Shown here in pieces: positions 1-11,300 of a DNA stretch of 21,601 nt. The DNA lies in NCBI GenBank assembly GCA_022453515.1, contig JAJNNY010000150.1:1-21601 (forward strand), given 5' to 3'. The notes beneath the pieces were generated by a model. That model had not been told where the DNA came from and did not search any database. It was given only the letters and a program-made list of their open reading frames with translations. How positions within the stretch are numbered: the first letter of the stretch is position 1; each line of letters begins with the position of its first letter. Position numbers and translations under genes: made by a program. The DNA is from Astrocystis sublimbata (Eukaryota > Ascomycota > Sordariomycetes > Xylariales > Xylariaceae).

Positions 1-3000
1 AACGGGCCTTCGATGACGATTGACACTGCCTGTTCTTCCAGTCTGATAGCAACGCACCAGGCCGTGCAGTCGCTCAGGAGAGGAGAGTCGAACCTGGCGG
101 TAGCAGCCGGCGCGAATCTCATCTTTGGGCCTACCAACTTTGTTGCCGAAAGTAATGTCAACATGCTCTCCCCGACAGGTCGTAGCCAGATGTGGGACTC
201 GAAGGCTGACGGCTATGCCGAGGCGAGGGGGTCGCCGCAGTGTTGCTAAAACGGCTCAGCGACGCCATTAGGGACGGCGACCACATTGAATCCATTATTC
301 GTGAGACTGGCGCCAACCAAGATGGCCGAACACCCGGTATAACAATGCCGAGCAGCACCTCACAAAGCAATCTAATTCGTGAAACTTATGCTCGCGCCGG
401 ATTATCGCTCGAGAAGGGTGTGAATCGGTGCCAGTATTTCGAGGCTCATGGCACCGGTACCAAAGCCGGAGATCCTCAGGAGGCCGCCGCAATCCATCAG
501 GCGTTTTTTGGAGACAGAGACGCGTCTGGTCCTGATGATATCCTATACGTCGGGTCTATCAAGACGATTATTGGGCATACCGAAGGGACAGCCGGTCTTG
601 CGGGGCTGCTCAAGGCGTCGCTGAGTGTCCAAACTGGAACAATATTCCCTAACTTGCTATTCGAAAACTTGAATTCCGATATTGAACCATACTACGGCAA
701 TCTTCAAATTGCAACGAATGCCAAGCCGTGGCCTGAGCTACCTGCCGGAGTTCCGCGCCGCGCAAGTGTCAACAGTTTCGGTTTTGGCGGTGCCAATGCA
801 CATGCCATCATCGAGTGCTATGACCCCCAGGTACACGATGCACTCGTACGAAAAGCCCAAATCCACGAGATCATGCCTGCGACGGCTGAAATGAGTTTGT
901 TCACTGCAATACCATTCATGTTCTCAGGAAACTCTGAGAAGACGCTGTCCACCCAAATTGAAACATACCTGGCCTTCTTAAAGACTGCGTTGGAGGAGGA
1001 ACGTTCTCTCGACATTGGTGACCTGGCATGGACGTTGTCTCGTCGGTCCGCCTTTGCTCTACGCGCGCACTGTTCTGCCACCAGTTTACAGTCCTTACAC
1101 GATCAGCTCGAGGCGATGCTTGATGCCAAAAGGCATGATAATAAAAATCTTGGCGTCCGGCCGTCTCATAAAACAAAGAGTATTTTTGGAATATCCACTG
1201 GACAAGGCGCCCAATGGCCCGTATGGGTTACCTGTTGAACGAGATGTCCCAATTTGCAGCACGCTTATTTCAAGAGCTCGACGACTCTTTGCAGAGCCTC
1301 CCCGAGGAAGATCGCCCGTCTTGGCACATCCAAGAGGAGTTGTCTAAGCCGGCGGACGCCTCGAGCGTTATGGAGGCAGCTTTTTCACAGCCGCTGTGCA
1401 CCGCCGTGCAGGTAGTTCTCGTGCAAATGCTGGCGCACTCCGGCATTACTTTCGATGCTGTTGTTGGACATTCCAGCGGAGAGATAGCCGCTGCCTATGC
1501 CGCCGGTTTTCTCTCGGCTGGTGATGCAGTTCGTGTTGCATATTACCGCGGCTTATTCGGCAAGCTAGCCTGTGGGGTGGGAGGTGTTCCTGGTGCCATG
1601 CTTGCGGTCGGCACTTCTGAAGAAGACGCGATCGAATTGTGCGAACTATCGACAATGGAGCGATACGGTCGGATGAGTGTCGCGGCCAGTAATTCATCGG
1701 CCAGTGTAACACTATCGGGCGACAAGACCGCCATTGACCGAGCCAAGTTTGTCTTCGAGGATGAGAAAAATTTTGTGCGAGCGCTCAAGGTTGACACTGC
1801 ATACCACTCTCATCATATGAAACCATGCGAACAGCCGTATATGGATGCTATGGCACGTGCTAAGGTCAGCGTACAGCAGCCCAAGAATAATTGCATGTGG
1901 TTCTCGTCGGTGCTAAAAGGGACCGTGGTGACGAAAGACATGAAGGACCAGCTCTGCGGATCATATTGGAAAGACAACCTGTTGAAGCCTGTCATGTTCT
2001 CTCAGGCTTTAGAAAGCGCTCTTGATGCCCTTGGGGCACCCGCTCTGATGCTTGAGATTGGTGCTCACCCCGCCTTGAAGGGACCGGCGAGTATGGTTGC
2101 GGAAGAAAAGACGGGCGCCCCCGTCCCGTATTGCGGAGTTCTCGCTAGGGATTCTCATGATGCTCAAGAGTTTTCCAACGCGATAGGTGCCGTCTGGGAG
2201 AATGTAGGTTCTTCGGCACTGAATATCCGTCATGTGGACGACATGTTCAGGACGCAAGGTTCCAAGCCAACTTTACTACAAGATGTGCCGCTCTACACTT
2301 GGGATCACAGCACTCCGTATTGGACGGAATCGCGAATGTCGCGGGCGCTACGTCTGAGACCTCACAGCCACAACGAGCTTCTGGGGGCTCGCCTAGACAG
2401 CGGAGAAAATGAACTGCGATGGCGAAACTTCCTGAAGCCAAGCGAGTTGACTTGGGTCAAAGGGCATCAAATTCAAGGACAGACGATATTCCCCGGTGCT
2501 GGCTTCGCTGTGATGGCTATCGAGGCATGCAAAGCGTTTGTCAACGATGGGTCTCGATACAATAGCATTGCTCTCATCGAGCTGCAGGACTTGACAATCC
2601 GTCGTGCTGTGAGTTTCCCAGACGAGAGCATCGGTGTCGAGTCCATTGTTACTCTGAGAAACATCAAACACGACGATGATACCGGCTTTGTGCAATGTGA
2701 CTTTGTATGTGAGACAAGTCTGGGGAAGGAGTCCTCCCTCGGCACCACATCAACTGCAAGCATTAAACTCCGTCTCGGTCAGGGTTCAAAGGACATGCTT
2801 CGCCGAGGGCTCCTTTGCCGGCTGGCCAGAAGATGATTGAAGTCGATTGTGAGGTTTTCTATGACGCGCTTGCAAAGCTGGGCTACAACTATACGGACAG
2901 TTTCATGGGAATCAAACAACTCGAATGTACCACTGAGAGGTCGGCTGGAATTATTCACATTGACCGTCCCCAAGATTATGAGACGGAGTTTGCTTCTGCA

Positions 3001-6000
3001 CCCGGCCCCTCTTGACGTCGTCTTTCAGGGAATCTTTGGCGCAATTGGCTCCCCCGGCGACGGTCAACTCTGGACGCTAATGGTACCAACAGTCATCCGC
3101 TCGCTGCGCATCAATGTTTCTGGAACCGAGGAAACGGCGTGCTTGGGTGTCGACGTAGCCTTCGATGCCACTGTGACTGCTGATCCGTCGACACACGAGG
3201 TCTACGGCGATGTAGATGTCTTCGATGCAAACGGGAACGCCATTCTACAAATCGAAGGGCTTCACGTTACGCCTGTTGTGCAAGTGACAGCCAATGACGA
3301 CGCGCAGAAGATCTCGAAGCAAGTATGGGGGATTGACCGGATCGACGCCGCACGAGAATTCGTCGGCTTTTGGCATACAGCCCGAGAGCAGCTCGACATG
3401 GCGTGTTTTGTGGAAAGACTTTGCTTCTTTTACATGAAGACAATGCATGAAGTCATGCCACGTGAAAAACTCGACGAAATGGTGCCTCATATGAGAAAAT
3501 ACGTCAACTGGGTTGCTTCGGTTGTTAGCGAGGTGGCATTAGGAACTCACCCGACCATCCAACGAGAATGGCTACACGATAACGTCGAAGAGATGGAATC
3601 TCTCACCAAATCTTTTGCCGAGAAGAATGAGTATCTGCGTTCTATCGTGACCTTTGGCGAGAATCTAGTACAGTTTGCCCGCGGCCAAGACGAACTCGAC
3701 GAGCTGTCCTACGAGTCACGACTTCCAGATAATATCTACACTCACACCTATGGACTTCAGGAATACAATATTTATTTTGCGGGAGTTGTCGAGCAGTTAG
3801 TACACAAGACCAGACAGATGCAGATTCTGGAAGTCGGTGCCGGTGCCGGCTCAGCAACCCAGGCGATCATATCTCGCATCGGAGACAACTTTGGCTCGTA
3901 CACGTACACAGATCTATCCCCAGCCTTTTTCGCGGAGGCGCATACACTCTTCTCTGAGCAGTCTGACAAGTTTGTCTTCAAGGCATACGATATTGAGCAA
4001 GACGCTCTACTCAAGGCCTTCACGAGAACGCATATGACCTTGTCGTCGTGTCGAACGTGCTACACGCCACAATTGATCTGAAACAGACGTTGAGAAACTT
4101 GAGAAAGACTTTGAAGCCAGGTGGTCACTTGACACTGCTCGACTTCACTGACGCCCGCCCCGTGAGACAGCCGTTTTTCTTTGGCACTATGTCGAATTGG
4201 TGGGCTGCCCGAGATGGCGATGAAATGGTAGAAGCACGCCATCCCATCCTGTCTCAGTATGAATGGGATGGCATTTTGAAGGAGACAGGCTTCTCCGGTA
4301 TCGACTCCGCTACGCCCGAGACCCGTAACGCCATGGTTCCGTTCAGTTTGATGCTCACCCAAGCCGTGGATGTGCAAATGAAGATGATTAGGCAGCCACT
4401 TGCGCCGAAAACAGCGTCTCCGTCCAATTGCCTAAATTGCTTATCATTGGGGGCCAGAGCAAATCTACATCACGGCTGCAATGCGATGTTCTTGCTGCCC
4501 TCAAGCCGTTCACAACTGAGTCGGAGATTTCAATCGTTGACCGCCTCGAGAACCTCAACGAGTCCCATTTCGGCCCCAAGCAGCTGGTGCTCAGCTTTAT
4601 GGAGCTAGACACTCCAGCATTCAGTCCCTTCACCCCCGAAAGATGGACAGCAATGCAGCTGATGACGGAGAAGGCACTCAACATTCTGTGGCTGACGCGC
4701 GGTGTGTCGGGAGACAACCCCTACAGTAATATGATGGTTGGTGTATCGCGCTGTCTCGTACACGAAAAACCAGATCTTCGCTTCCAGGTCGTCGATTTTG
4801 ACACCTTTGCGACTGTGAATGCGCGATGCGTGGCCGAATTGCTCATAAGATTGCACCTCTCAAGCCTGTGGAAGGGTTTCCCGAAACCGTACGAATCAGC
4901 GTGGGTACTCGAAAGAGAGATTAGAGTCGAGGGCGACGAGTTCATTATCCCGCGATGTGTACCTAGCCGAGACCTGGATGCTCGCCATAACTCGGTGCGT
5001 CGGAAAATTACTAAACAAGTGCCACTGGATGAATCGCTGGTGGCCATCGCAGCGAGCTCGACCGGTTCTTTCGAGCTACAACACATTCAAAAGCCAGACT
5101 GGGCAGCGCGTGCTGAGGTGACTTCTGGCTCAGTGGAAATCCAAGTCCACAGATCTACACTATCCGCGCTGGAGATTCCGCATCTCGGCTCAAATATCTT
5201 GTCATTGGCAAGAAGGTGCATGGACAACAAAAGGTCCTGGCTTTCTCGGAAGCGCGCAGGTCTAAGGTCTACGTTCGAAAGGATTGGGTCATTGAGATCG
5301 ATACACCGGACGAGCAGGACACTTACCTCATCGTGAGCGCGATCAACACCATACTGGCCGCCAAAATTTTGTCAAAGACTTCTGGCGGCGGAGTGGTCCT
5401 TGTCCACGAACCGTCCGCCACGGCCGTCGCGGCGCTAACTGAACTTGCGGCCGTCGTAGGTGCTGATCTACATTTGACGACAATACATCAAGACCGACAC
5501 AACGAAGATCCAAAGATGCAACTTGTTCACCCCATGGTACATAGGGCAACCATCCGCCGTCTTATCCCAGCCAACCTATCTTTGTTTTCCAATCTGGCCA
5601 AACCGGGAGTACATATCAGCCCATACAGGAGAACTCATCGAAGCCCAAATCCCATCAAAGGTTCCACGCCTACATATGAGCCATACATACGACATAGAGG
5701 CCCATATGTCATCCGGAGCCAATGAAGAAGCGGCCTTGAAAATGCTTCAGAAAGCGCGAGAGATTTTCGGGGTGCACTCAGGCTTGGCTAGCGCGGAAGA
5801 CTTTCAGGAGCTCGGTCTGGCGGCCATCTCGACCTATACGCAGAAAGAAGAAGCATCGGGCTTGGCGATCATGAACTGGAACTTGCAAGATGAAGTCGCA
5901 GTCCCGCTGTCGCCACCTGAAAGAGCGGTTGAATTCCGAAATGACAGGACATACTGGCTCGCCGGATTGACAAGCGACCTGGGCCTGTCGTTGACGCGGT

Positions 6001-6115
6001 GGATGTCCCAACGAGGTGCTCGGTACGTTGTCATGACGTCGCGCAATCCTAAAGTTGATGACAAGTGGATTGCATCGATGGAGGCCGCCGGAACAACAGT
6101 CAAGGTGCTTCCAAT

Positions 6116-6180
6116 GTAAGTCCGATTCATTTGCATGAACCCCTATTACCAAGATATAGGTACTCATTGATAACTTCTAG
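6116..6180 (+). other. PKS intron 1, left copy (65 nt)
   Basis: The donor is GTAAGT at 6116 and the acceptor TTCTAG ends at 6180. Splicing joins the KR strand ending VLP to MDLTDAESV and continues the KR frame. Without splicing the frame stops within the intron (TAA at 6117-6119). Confidence 0.85.
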
Positions 6181-6881
6181 GGACCTCACGGATGCAGAGT
6201 CTGTTAAGAAGACGCACCAGATCATCACCAGCACTCTTCCACCGATTGCCGGTGTGTGCAATGGTGCCACGGTGATGAACGACGAGCTCATGGCGAAACA
6301 GTCCTACGAAGACTTTTCTGCCACGTTGGGACCCAAGGTAGACGGTACAATCTACCTCGACGCGCTATTTCAAAAGCCAGGCGAACTCGACTTCTTCATC
6401 GTCTTTTCCTCGTTGGCTTACTCCACTGGAAACATAGGACAGACCAGTTACGCGGCTGCCAATGCTTTCATGGTCGTATGGTAGAGGGCCGCCGGAAGCG
6501 CGGGCTCGCGGGCTCTGTGATCCATATGGCTGGCATTTACGGCATCGGCCTAATCACTCGCCGCGAGGCAGGCATCATGGAACGTCTGGAGAAGATGGGT
6601 TACTCCAACATTTCCGAATGGGACTATCTCCGGTTCTTCGCGGAAGCTGTGTTGGCTGGACGTCCTGACTCTCCAAACAAGACTTGGGAGATATCTTCGT
6701 CAGTGCGTCCGGGCGACGTTGATGGTGATAACCCGCCTCCCATGGTTGGACGTGCCTCGGTTCTCCTACTACAAGAGAATGAAGGGACGAGTCGTCGATG
6801 ATGATGACGACGCTACAGTCTCAGTCCGAGCGCAGCTCAAGAACCAGACATCGATAGAAGGTGTCCGGAGCGTACTCTACT

Positions 6882-6947
6882 GTAAGTTTCGCTTATGGGG
6901 AATTGGTGTCAGATATTGTAGGAACGCTATACTAATAATGATATCAG
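6882..6947 (+). other. PKS intron 2, left copy (66 nt, no in-frame stop)
   Basis: The donor is GTAAGT at 6882, an ACTAAT-like branch site lies near 6931, and the acceptor ATCAG ends at 6947. The length is a multiple of three and contains no stop, so the unspliced frame stays open with 22 extra residues just before the ACP. Canonical sites and the family layout favour splicing. Confidence 0.75.
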
Positions 6948-7726
6948 CTGGTCTGGTAGGCATTCTTTACAAGCTTCTAGGCATGAAACCGGATGACAAT
7001 ATCATCTCGCCTAGCACTTCGCTTATCGAGTTGGGCATCGATTCTCTTGTCGCCGTGGACATGCGCTTCTGGTTCACGCGCGAGCTCGATTTGGATCTGC
7101 CGGTACTCAAATTACTCGGCGGTGCCACAGTAGAGGAGATGGTTGAAGATGTCGTCGATCGCCTCTCGCCTTCGCTTATCCCCAACATCAAGATCGAGAA
7201 GGCCGAAGACACATTGGCTGCCAACAGTACAAGAGAGGCGCCGGGTGACGAGCCAGCCATTGCGTCCAAACACGATACTGACCACGCCAAGACCGAGCTG
7301 CTTGACAACACAAGCGACCCTACGAGTGATGACTCTCCCGCAGGCGACGAATCGAGCGACACGGAGAAGGATGACAAATCTTCTACAGATGACAACACCG
7401 ACTCCTTGTCGAGTGCAGAAGAGTTGGAGGATATGAGCGCAGCGCTGAGCCAGCTACACCTATAAGCCAATTAAATCCGTATCACCTGTAGCCCCACAGA
7501 GGCGCTGAGTTGTTACTAATTTAAATGCGGGTGACCGTAACTGAAGCTGGCCCGGCTTGTCTTGTAATGGGATGTATGGGGTGTATGTAATGCCCGCACC
7601 CAAAGGTGGGATGTAGATGGGAGTACAAACCGGGCTAAAAGGGAATGCTGAGAGTATAGATTTGAATCGTATTAACTCTATTGTTGTTATATATTAATAA
7701 TTAACAAATACATATAAACGTTATCC

Positions 7727-7759
7727 ACGGCAAGTGTTGCACACGGGCAAGTGTCGCAC
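7727..7759 (+). repeat. Tandem pair of ~17-bp units (left arm)
   Basis: Two adjacent units, 7727-7742 and 7743-7759, share ACGG(G)CAAGTGTYGCAC. They differ by a T/C and one G. In the mirrored copy the first unit differs by single-base length changes, so the underlying sequence may be two near-perfect 17-bp units. Function is unknown. Confidence 0.6.
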
Positions 7760-7879
7760 TTTTTTTTAACTTCTTAACTTTTAACTTTATATATATATTT
7801 CTTATAATAATGCAATAGTTGTAATAATCTAAAAAAGCCGATCTATAGCTAGCGTTTTGAGCTAAAACTGTAACCCTAA

Positions 7880-7908
7880 ACTATTTTTATAGAAGCCTTA
7901 ATTTATTA
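7880..7908. other. Unpaired 29-nt loop at the palindrome centre
   Basis: This AT-rich 29-nt segment is the only part of 1-15788 without a mirror copy. It is flanked on both sides by the inverted motif TTAGGGTTA/TAACCCTAA (7871-7879 and 7909-7917). That motif equals one and a half fungal telomere repeats but is too short to call a telomere. The loop marks the strand-switch or fold-back point, whether biological or technical. Confidence 0.9.
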
Positions 7909-8030
7909 TTAGGGTTACAGTTTTTAGCTCAAAAACGCTAGCTATAGATCGGCTTTTTTAGATTATTAAACTATTGCATTATTATAAAGAAATATATATA
8001 TAAAGTTAAAAGTTAAGAAGTTAAAAAAAA

Positions 8031-8063
8031 GTGCGACACTTGCCCGTGTGCAACACTGCCCGT
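8031..8063 (-). repeat. Tandem pair of ~17-bp units (right arm)
   Basis: This is the mirror of the left-arm pair, with units at 8031-8047 and 8048-8063. It differs from the left copy only by a G gain and an A loss in the unit at 8048-8063. Confidence 0.6.
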
Positions 8064-8322
8064 GGATAACGTTATATGTATTTGTTAATTATTAATATAT
8101 AACAACAATAGAGTTAATACGATTTCAAATCTATACTCTCAGCATTCCCTTTTAGCCCGGTTTGTACTCCCATCTACATCCCACCTTTGGGTGCGGGCAT
8201 TACATACACCCCATACATCCCATTACAAGACCAGCCGGGCCAGCTTCAGTTACGGTCACCCGCATTTAAATTAGTAACAACTCAGCGCCTCTGTGGGCTA
8301 CAGGTGATACGGATTAATTGGC

Positions 8323-11300
8323 TTATAGGTGTAGCTGGCTCAGCGCTGCGCTCATATCCTCCAACTCTTCTGCACTCGACAAGGAGTCGGTGTTGTCATC
8401 TGTAGAAGATTTGTCATCCTTCTCCGTGTCGCTCGATTCGTCGCCTGCGGGAGAGTCATCACTCGTAGGGTCGCTTGTGTTGTCAAGCAGCTCGGTCTTG
8501 GCGTGGTCAGTATCGTGTTTGGACGCAATGGCTGGCTCGTCACCCGGCGCCTCTCTTGTACTGTTGGCAGCCAATGTGTCTTCGGCCTTCTCGATCTTGA
8601 TGTTGGGGATAAGCGAAGGCGAGAGGCGATCGACGACATCTTCAACCATCTCCTCTACTGTGGCACCGCCGAGTAATTTGAGTACCGGCAGATCCAAATC
8701 GAGCTCGCGCGTGAACCAGAAGCGCATGTCCACGGCGACAAGAGAATCGATGCCCAACTCGATAAGCGAAGTGCTAGGCGAGATGATATTGTCATCCGGT
8801 TTCATGCCTAGAAGCTTGTAAAGAATGCCTACCAGACCAGCTGATATCATTATTAGTATAGCGTTCCTACAATATCTGACACCAATTCCCCATAAGCGAA
8901 ACTTACAGTAGAGTACGCTCCGGACACCTTCTATCGATGTCTGGTTCTTGAGCTGCGCTCGGACTGAGACTGTAGCGTCGTCATCATCATCGACGACTCG
9001 TCCCTTCATTCTCTTGTAGTAGGAGAACCGAGGCACGTCCAACCATGGAGGCGGGTTATCACCATCAACGTCGCCCGGACGCACTGACGAAGATATCTCC
9101 CAAGTCTTGTTTGGAGAGTCAGGACGTCCAGCCAACACAGCTTCCGCGAAGAACCGGAGATAGTCCCATTCGGAAATGTTGGAGTAACCCATCTTCTCCA
9201 GACGTTCCATGATGCCTGCCTCGCGGCGAGTGATTAGGCCGATGCCGTAAATGCCAGCCATATGGATCACAGAGCCCGCGAGCCCGCGCTTCCGGCGGCC
9301 CTCTACCATACTGACCATGAAAGCATTGGCAGCCGCGTAACTGGTCTGTCCTATGTTTCCAGTGGAGTAAGCCAACGAGGAAAAGACGATGAAGAAGTCG
9401 AGTTCGCCTGGCTTTTGAAATAGCGCGTCGAGGTAGATTGTACCGTCTACCTTGGGTCCCAACGTGCAGAAAAGTCTTCGTAGGACTGTTTCGCCATGAG
9501 CTCGTCGTTCATCACCGTGGCACCATTGCACACACCGGCAATCGGTGGAAGAGTGCTGGTGATGATCTGGTGCGTCTTCTTAACAGACTCTGCATCCGTG
9601 AGGTCCCTAGAAGTTATCAATGAGTACCTATATCTTGGTAATAGGGGTTCATGCAAATGAATCGGACTTACATTGGAAGCACCTTGACTGTTGTTCCGGC
9701 GGCCTCCATCGATGCAATCCACTTGTCATCAACTTTAGGATTGCGCGACGTCATGACAACGTACCGAGCACCTCGTTGGGACATCCACCGCGTCAACGAC
9801 AGGCCCAGGTCGCTTGTCAATCCGGCGAGCCAGTATGTCCTGTCATTTCGGAATTCAACCGCTCTTTCAGGTGGCGACAGCGGGACTGCGACTTCATCTT
9901 GCAAGTTCCAGTTCATGATCGCCAAGCCCGATGCTTCTTCTTTCTGCGTATAGGTCGAGATGGCCGCCAGACCGAGCTCCTGAAAGTCTTCCGCGCTAGC
10001 CAAGCCTGAGTGCACCCCGAAAATCTCTCGCGCTTTCTGAAGCATTTTCAAGGCCGCTTCTTCATTGGCTCCGGATGACATATGGGCCTCTATGTCGTAT
10101 GTATGGCTCATATGTAGGCGTGGAACCTTTGATGGGATTTGGGCTTCGATGAGTTCTCCTGTATGGGCTGATATGTCTCCCGGTTTGGCCAGATTGGAAA
10201 ACAAAGATAGGTTGGCTGGGATAAGACGGCGGATGGTTGCCCTATGTACCATGGGGTGAACAAGTTGCATCTTTGGATCTTCGTTGTGTCGGTCTTGATG
10301 TATTGTCGTCAAATGTAGATCAGCACCTACGACGGCCGCAAGTTCAGTTAGCGCCGCGACGGCCGTGGCGGACGGTTCGTGGACAAGGACCACTCCGCCG
10401 CCAGAAGTCTTTGACAAAATTTTGGCGGCCAGTATGGTGTTGATCGCGCTCACGATGAGGTAAGTGTCCTGCTCGTCCGGTGTATCGATCTCAATGACCC
10501 AATCCTTTCGAACGTAGACCTTAGACCTGCGCGCTTCCGAGAAAGCCAGGACCTTTTGTTGTCCATGCACCTTCTTGCCAATGACAAGATATTTTGAGCC
10601 GAGATGCGGAATCTCCAGCGCGGATAGTGTAGATCTGTGGACTTGGATTTCCACTGAGCCAGAAGTCACCTCAGCACGCGCTGCCCAGTCTGGCTTTTGA
10701 ATGTGTTGTAGCTCGAAAGAACCGGTCGAGCTCGCTGCGATGGCCACCAGCGATTCATCCAGTGGCACTTGTTTAGTAATTTTCCGACGCACCGAGTTAT
10801 GGCGAGCATCCAGGTCTCGGCTAGGTACACATCGCGGGATAATGAACTCGTCGCCCTCGACTCTAATCTCTCTTTCGAGTACCCACGCTGATTCGTACGG
10901 TTTCGGGAAACCCTTCCACAGGCTTGAGAGGTGCAATCTTATGAGCAATTCGGCCACGCATCGCGCATTCACAGTCGCAAAGGTGTCAAAATCGACGACC
11001 TGGAAGCGAAGATCTGGTTTTTCGTGTACGAGACAGCGCGATACACCAACCATCATATTACTGTAGGGGTTGTCTCCCGACACACCGCGCGTCAGCCACA
11101 GAATGTTGAGTGCCTTCTCCGTCATCAGCTGCATTGCTGTCCATCTTTCGGGGGTGAAGGGACTGAATGCTGGAGTGTCTAGCTCCATAAAGCTGAGCAC
11201 CAGCTGCTTGGGGCCGAAATGGGACTCGTTGAGGTTCTCGAGGCGGTCAACGATTGAAATCTCCGACTCAGTTGTGAACGGCTTGAGGGCAGCAAGAACA

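Larger units (their letters stand above)
1..7465 (+). pseudogene. Second PKS copy, 5'-truncated and frameshifted (left arm)
   Basis: This copy enters at the KS active site: the DTACSSSL cysteine codon is at 31-33. It runs through AT (GHSSGE near 1466-1483), DH (GHQIQG... FPGAG near 2462-2506), MT (LEVGAGAG near 3827), degenerate ER, KR and ACP (Ser codon 7043-7045) to the stop at 7463-7465. The same two introns are present (6116-6180, 6882-6947). The frame breaks ten times relative to the right arm. One base is missing near 219, 1219, 2801, 4004, 4405, 5193 and 6475. One base is extra near 2990, 5610 and 6740. Most lie in runs of the same base. Where the right copy is shifted (its KS-AT junction and the KR) this copy reads correctly, so it is probably not an independently decayed gene. 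It may be an artefactual duplicate of the minus-strand gene, or a real copy with consensus errors. Confidence 0.85.
1..7879 (+). repeat. Left arm of giant inverted repeat
   Basis: This arm is the reverse complement of 7909-15788, with paired coordinates summing to 15786-15790 throughout. The sum drifts only by one at each single-base indel. Position 1 already pairs with 15788, so the outer end is not visible and the repeat may extend beyond the window. The arm contains a 5'-truncated PKS copy plus about 410 bp of AT-rich 3' flank. I counted 15 single-base indels against the other arm in the coding part (1-7465), and 11 differences (10 indels, one T/G change) in the 414 bp next to the loop. 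Confidence 0.97.
7466..8322. other. Gene-free centre of the palindrome, AT-rich 3' flanks of both PKS copies
   Basis: There is no credible gene here. The outer parts (7466-7660 and 8130-8322) are ordinary 3' flank. The inner part (about 7660-8130) is strongly AT-rich, with poly-T/poly-A, (TA)n runs and a tandem 17-bp unit. I see no condensation-domain or other NRPS coding downstream of either PKS stop. No transposase is present. The region could be an old RIP-altered or subtelomeric sequence, but nothing proves it. Arm-to-arm differences are much denser here (11 in 414 bp) than in the coding arms. Confidence 0.7.

Noticed and set aside
240..2836. Separate small genes for the KS, AT and DH segments on the left arm
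   Set aside because: The open frames follow one another in different reading frames of a single PKS, separated by one-base indels that are absent in the mirror copy. They are fragments of one gene.
7871..7917. True telomere array
   Set aside because: Only one and a half TTAGGG units occur on each side of the loop, with non-telomeric sequence following.
7466..8322. A MITE or DNA transposon with long terminal inverted repeats at the centre
   Set aside because: The inverted repeat does not end at element-like termini but continues for kilobases through the PKS gene. No transposase, target-site duplication or recognised terminal motif was seen.
8323..8640. NRPS condensation domain after the ACP
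   Set aside because: The tail is low-complexity Ser/Thr/Asp/Glu-rich linker with no HHxxxDG-type motif, and it ends in a stop in both copies.
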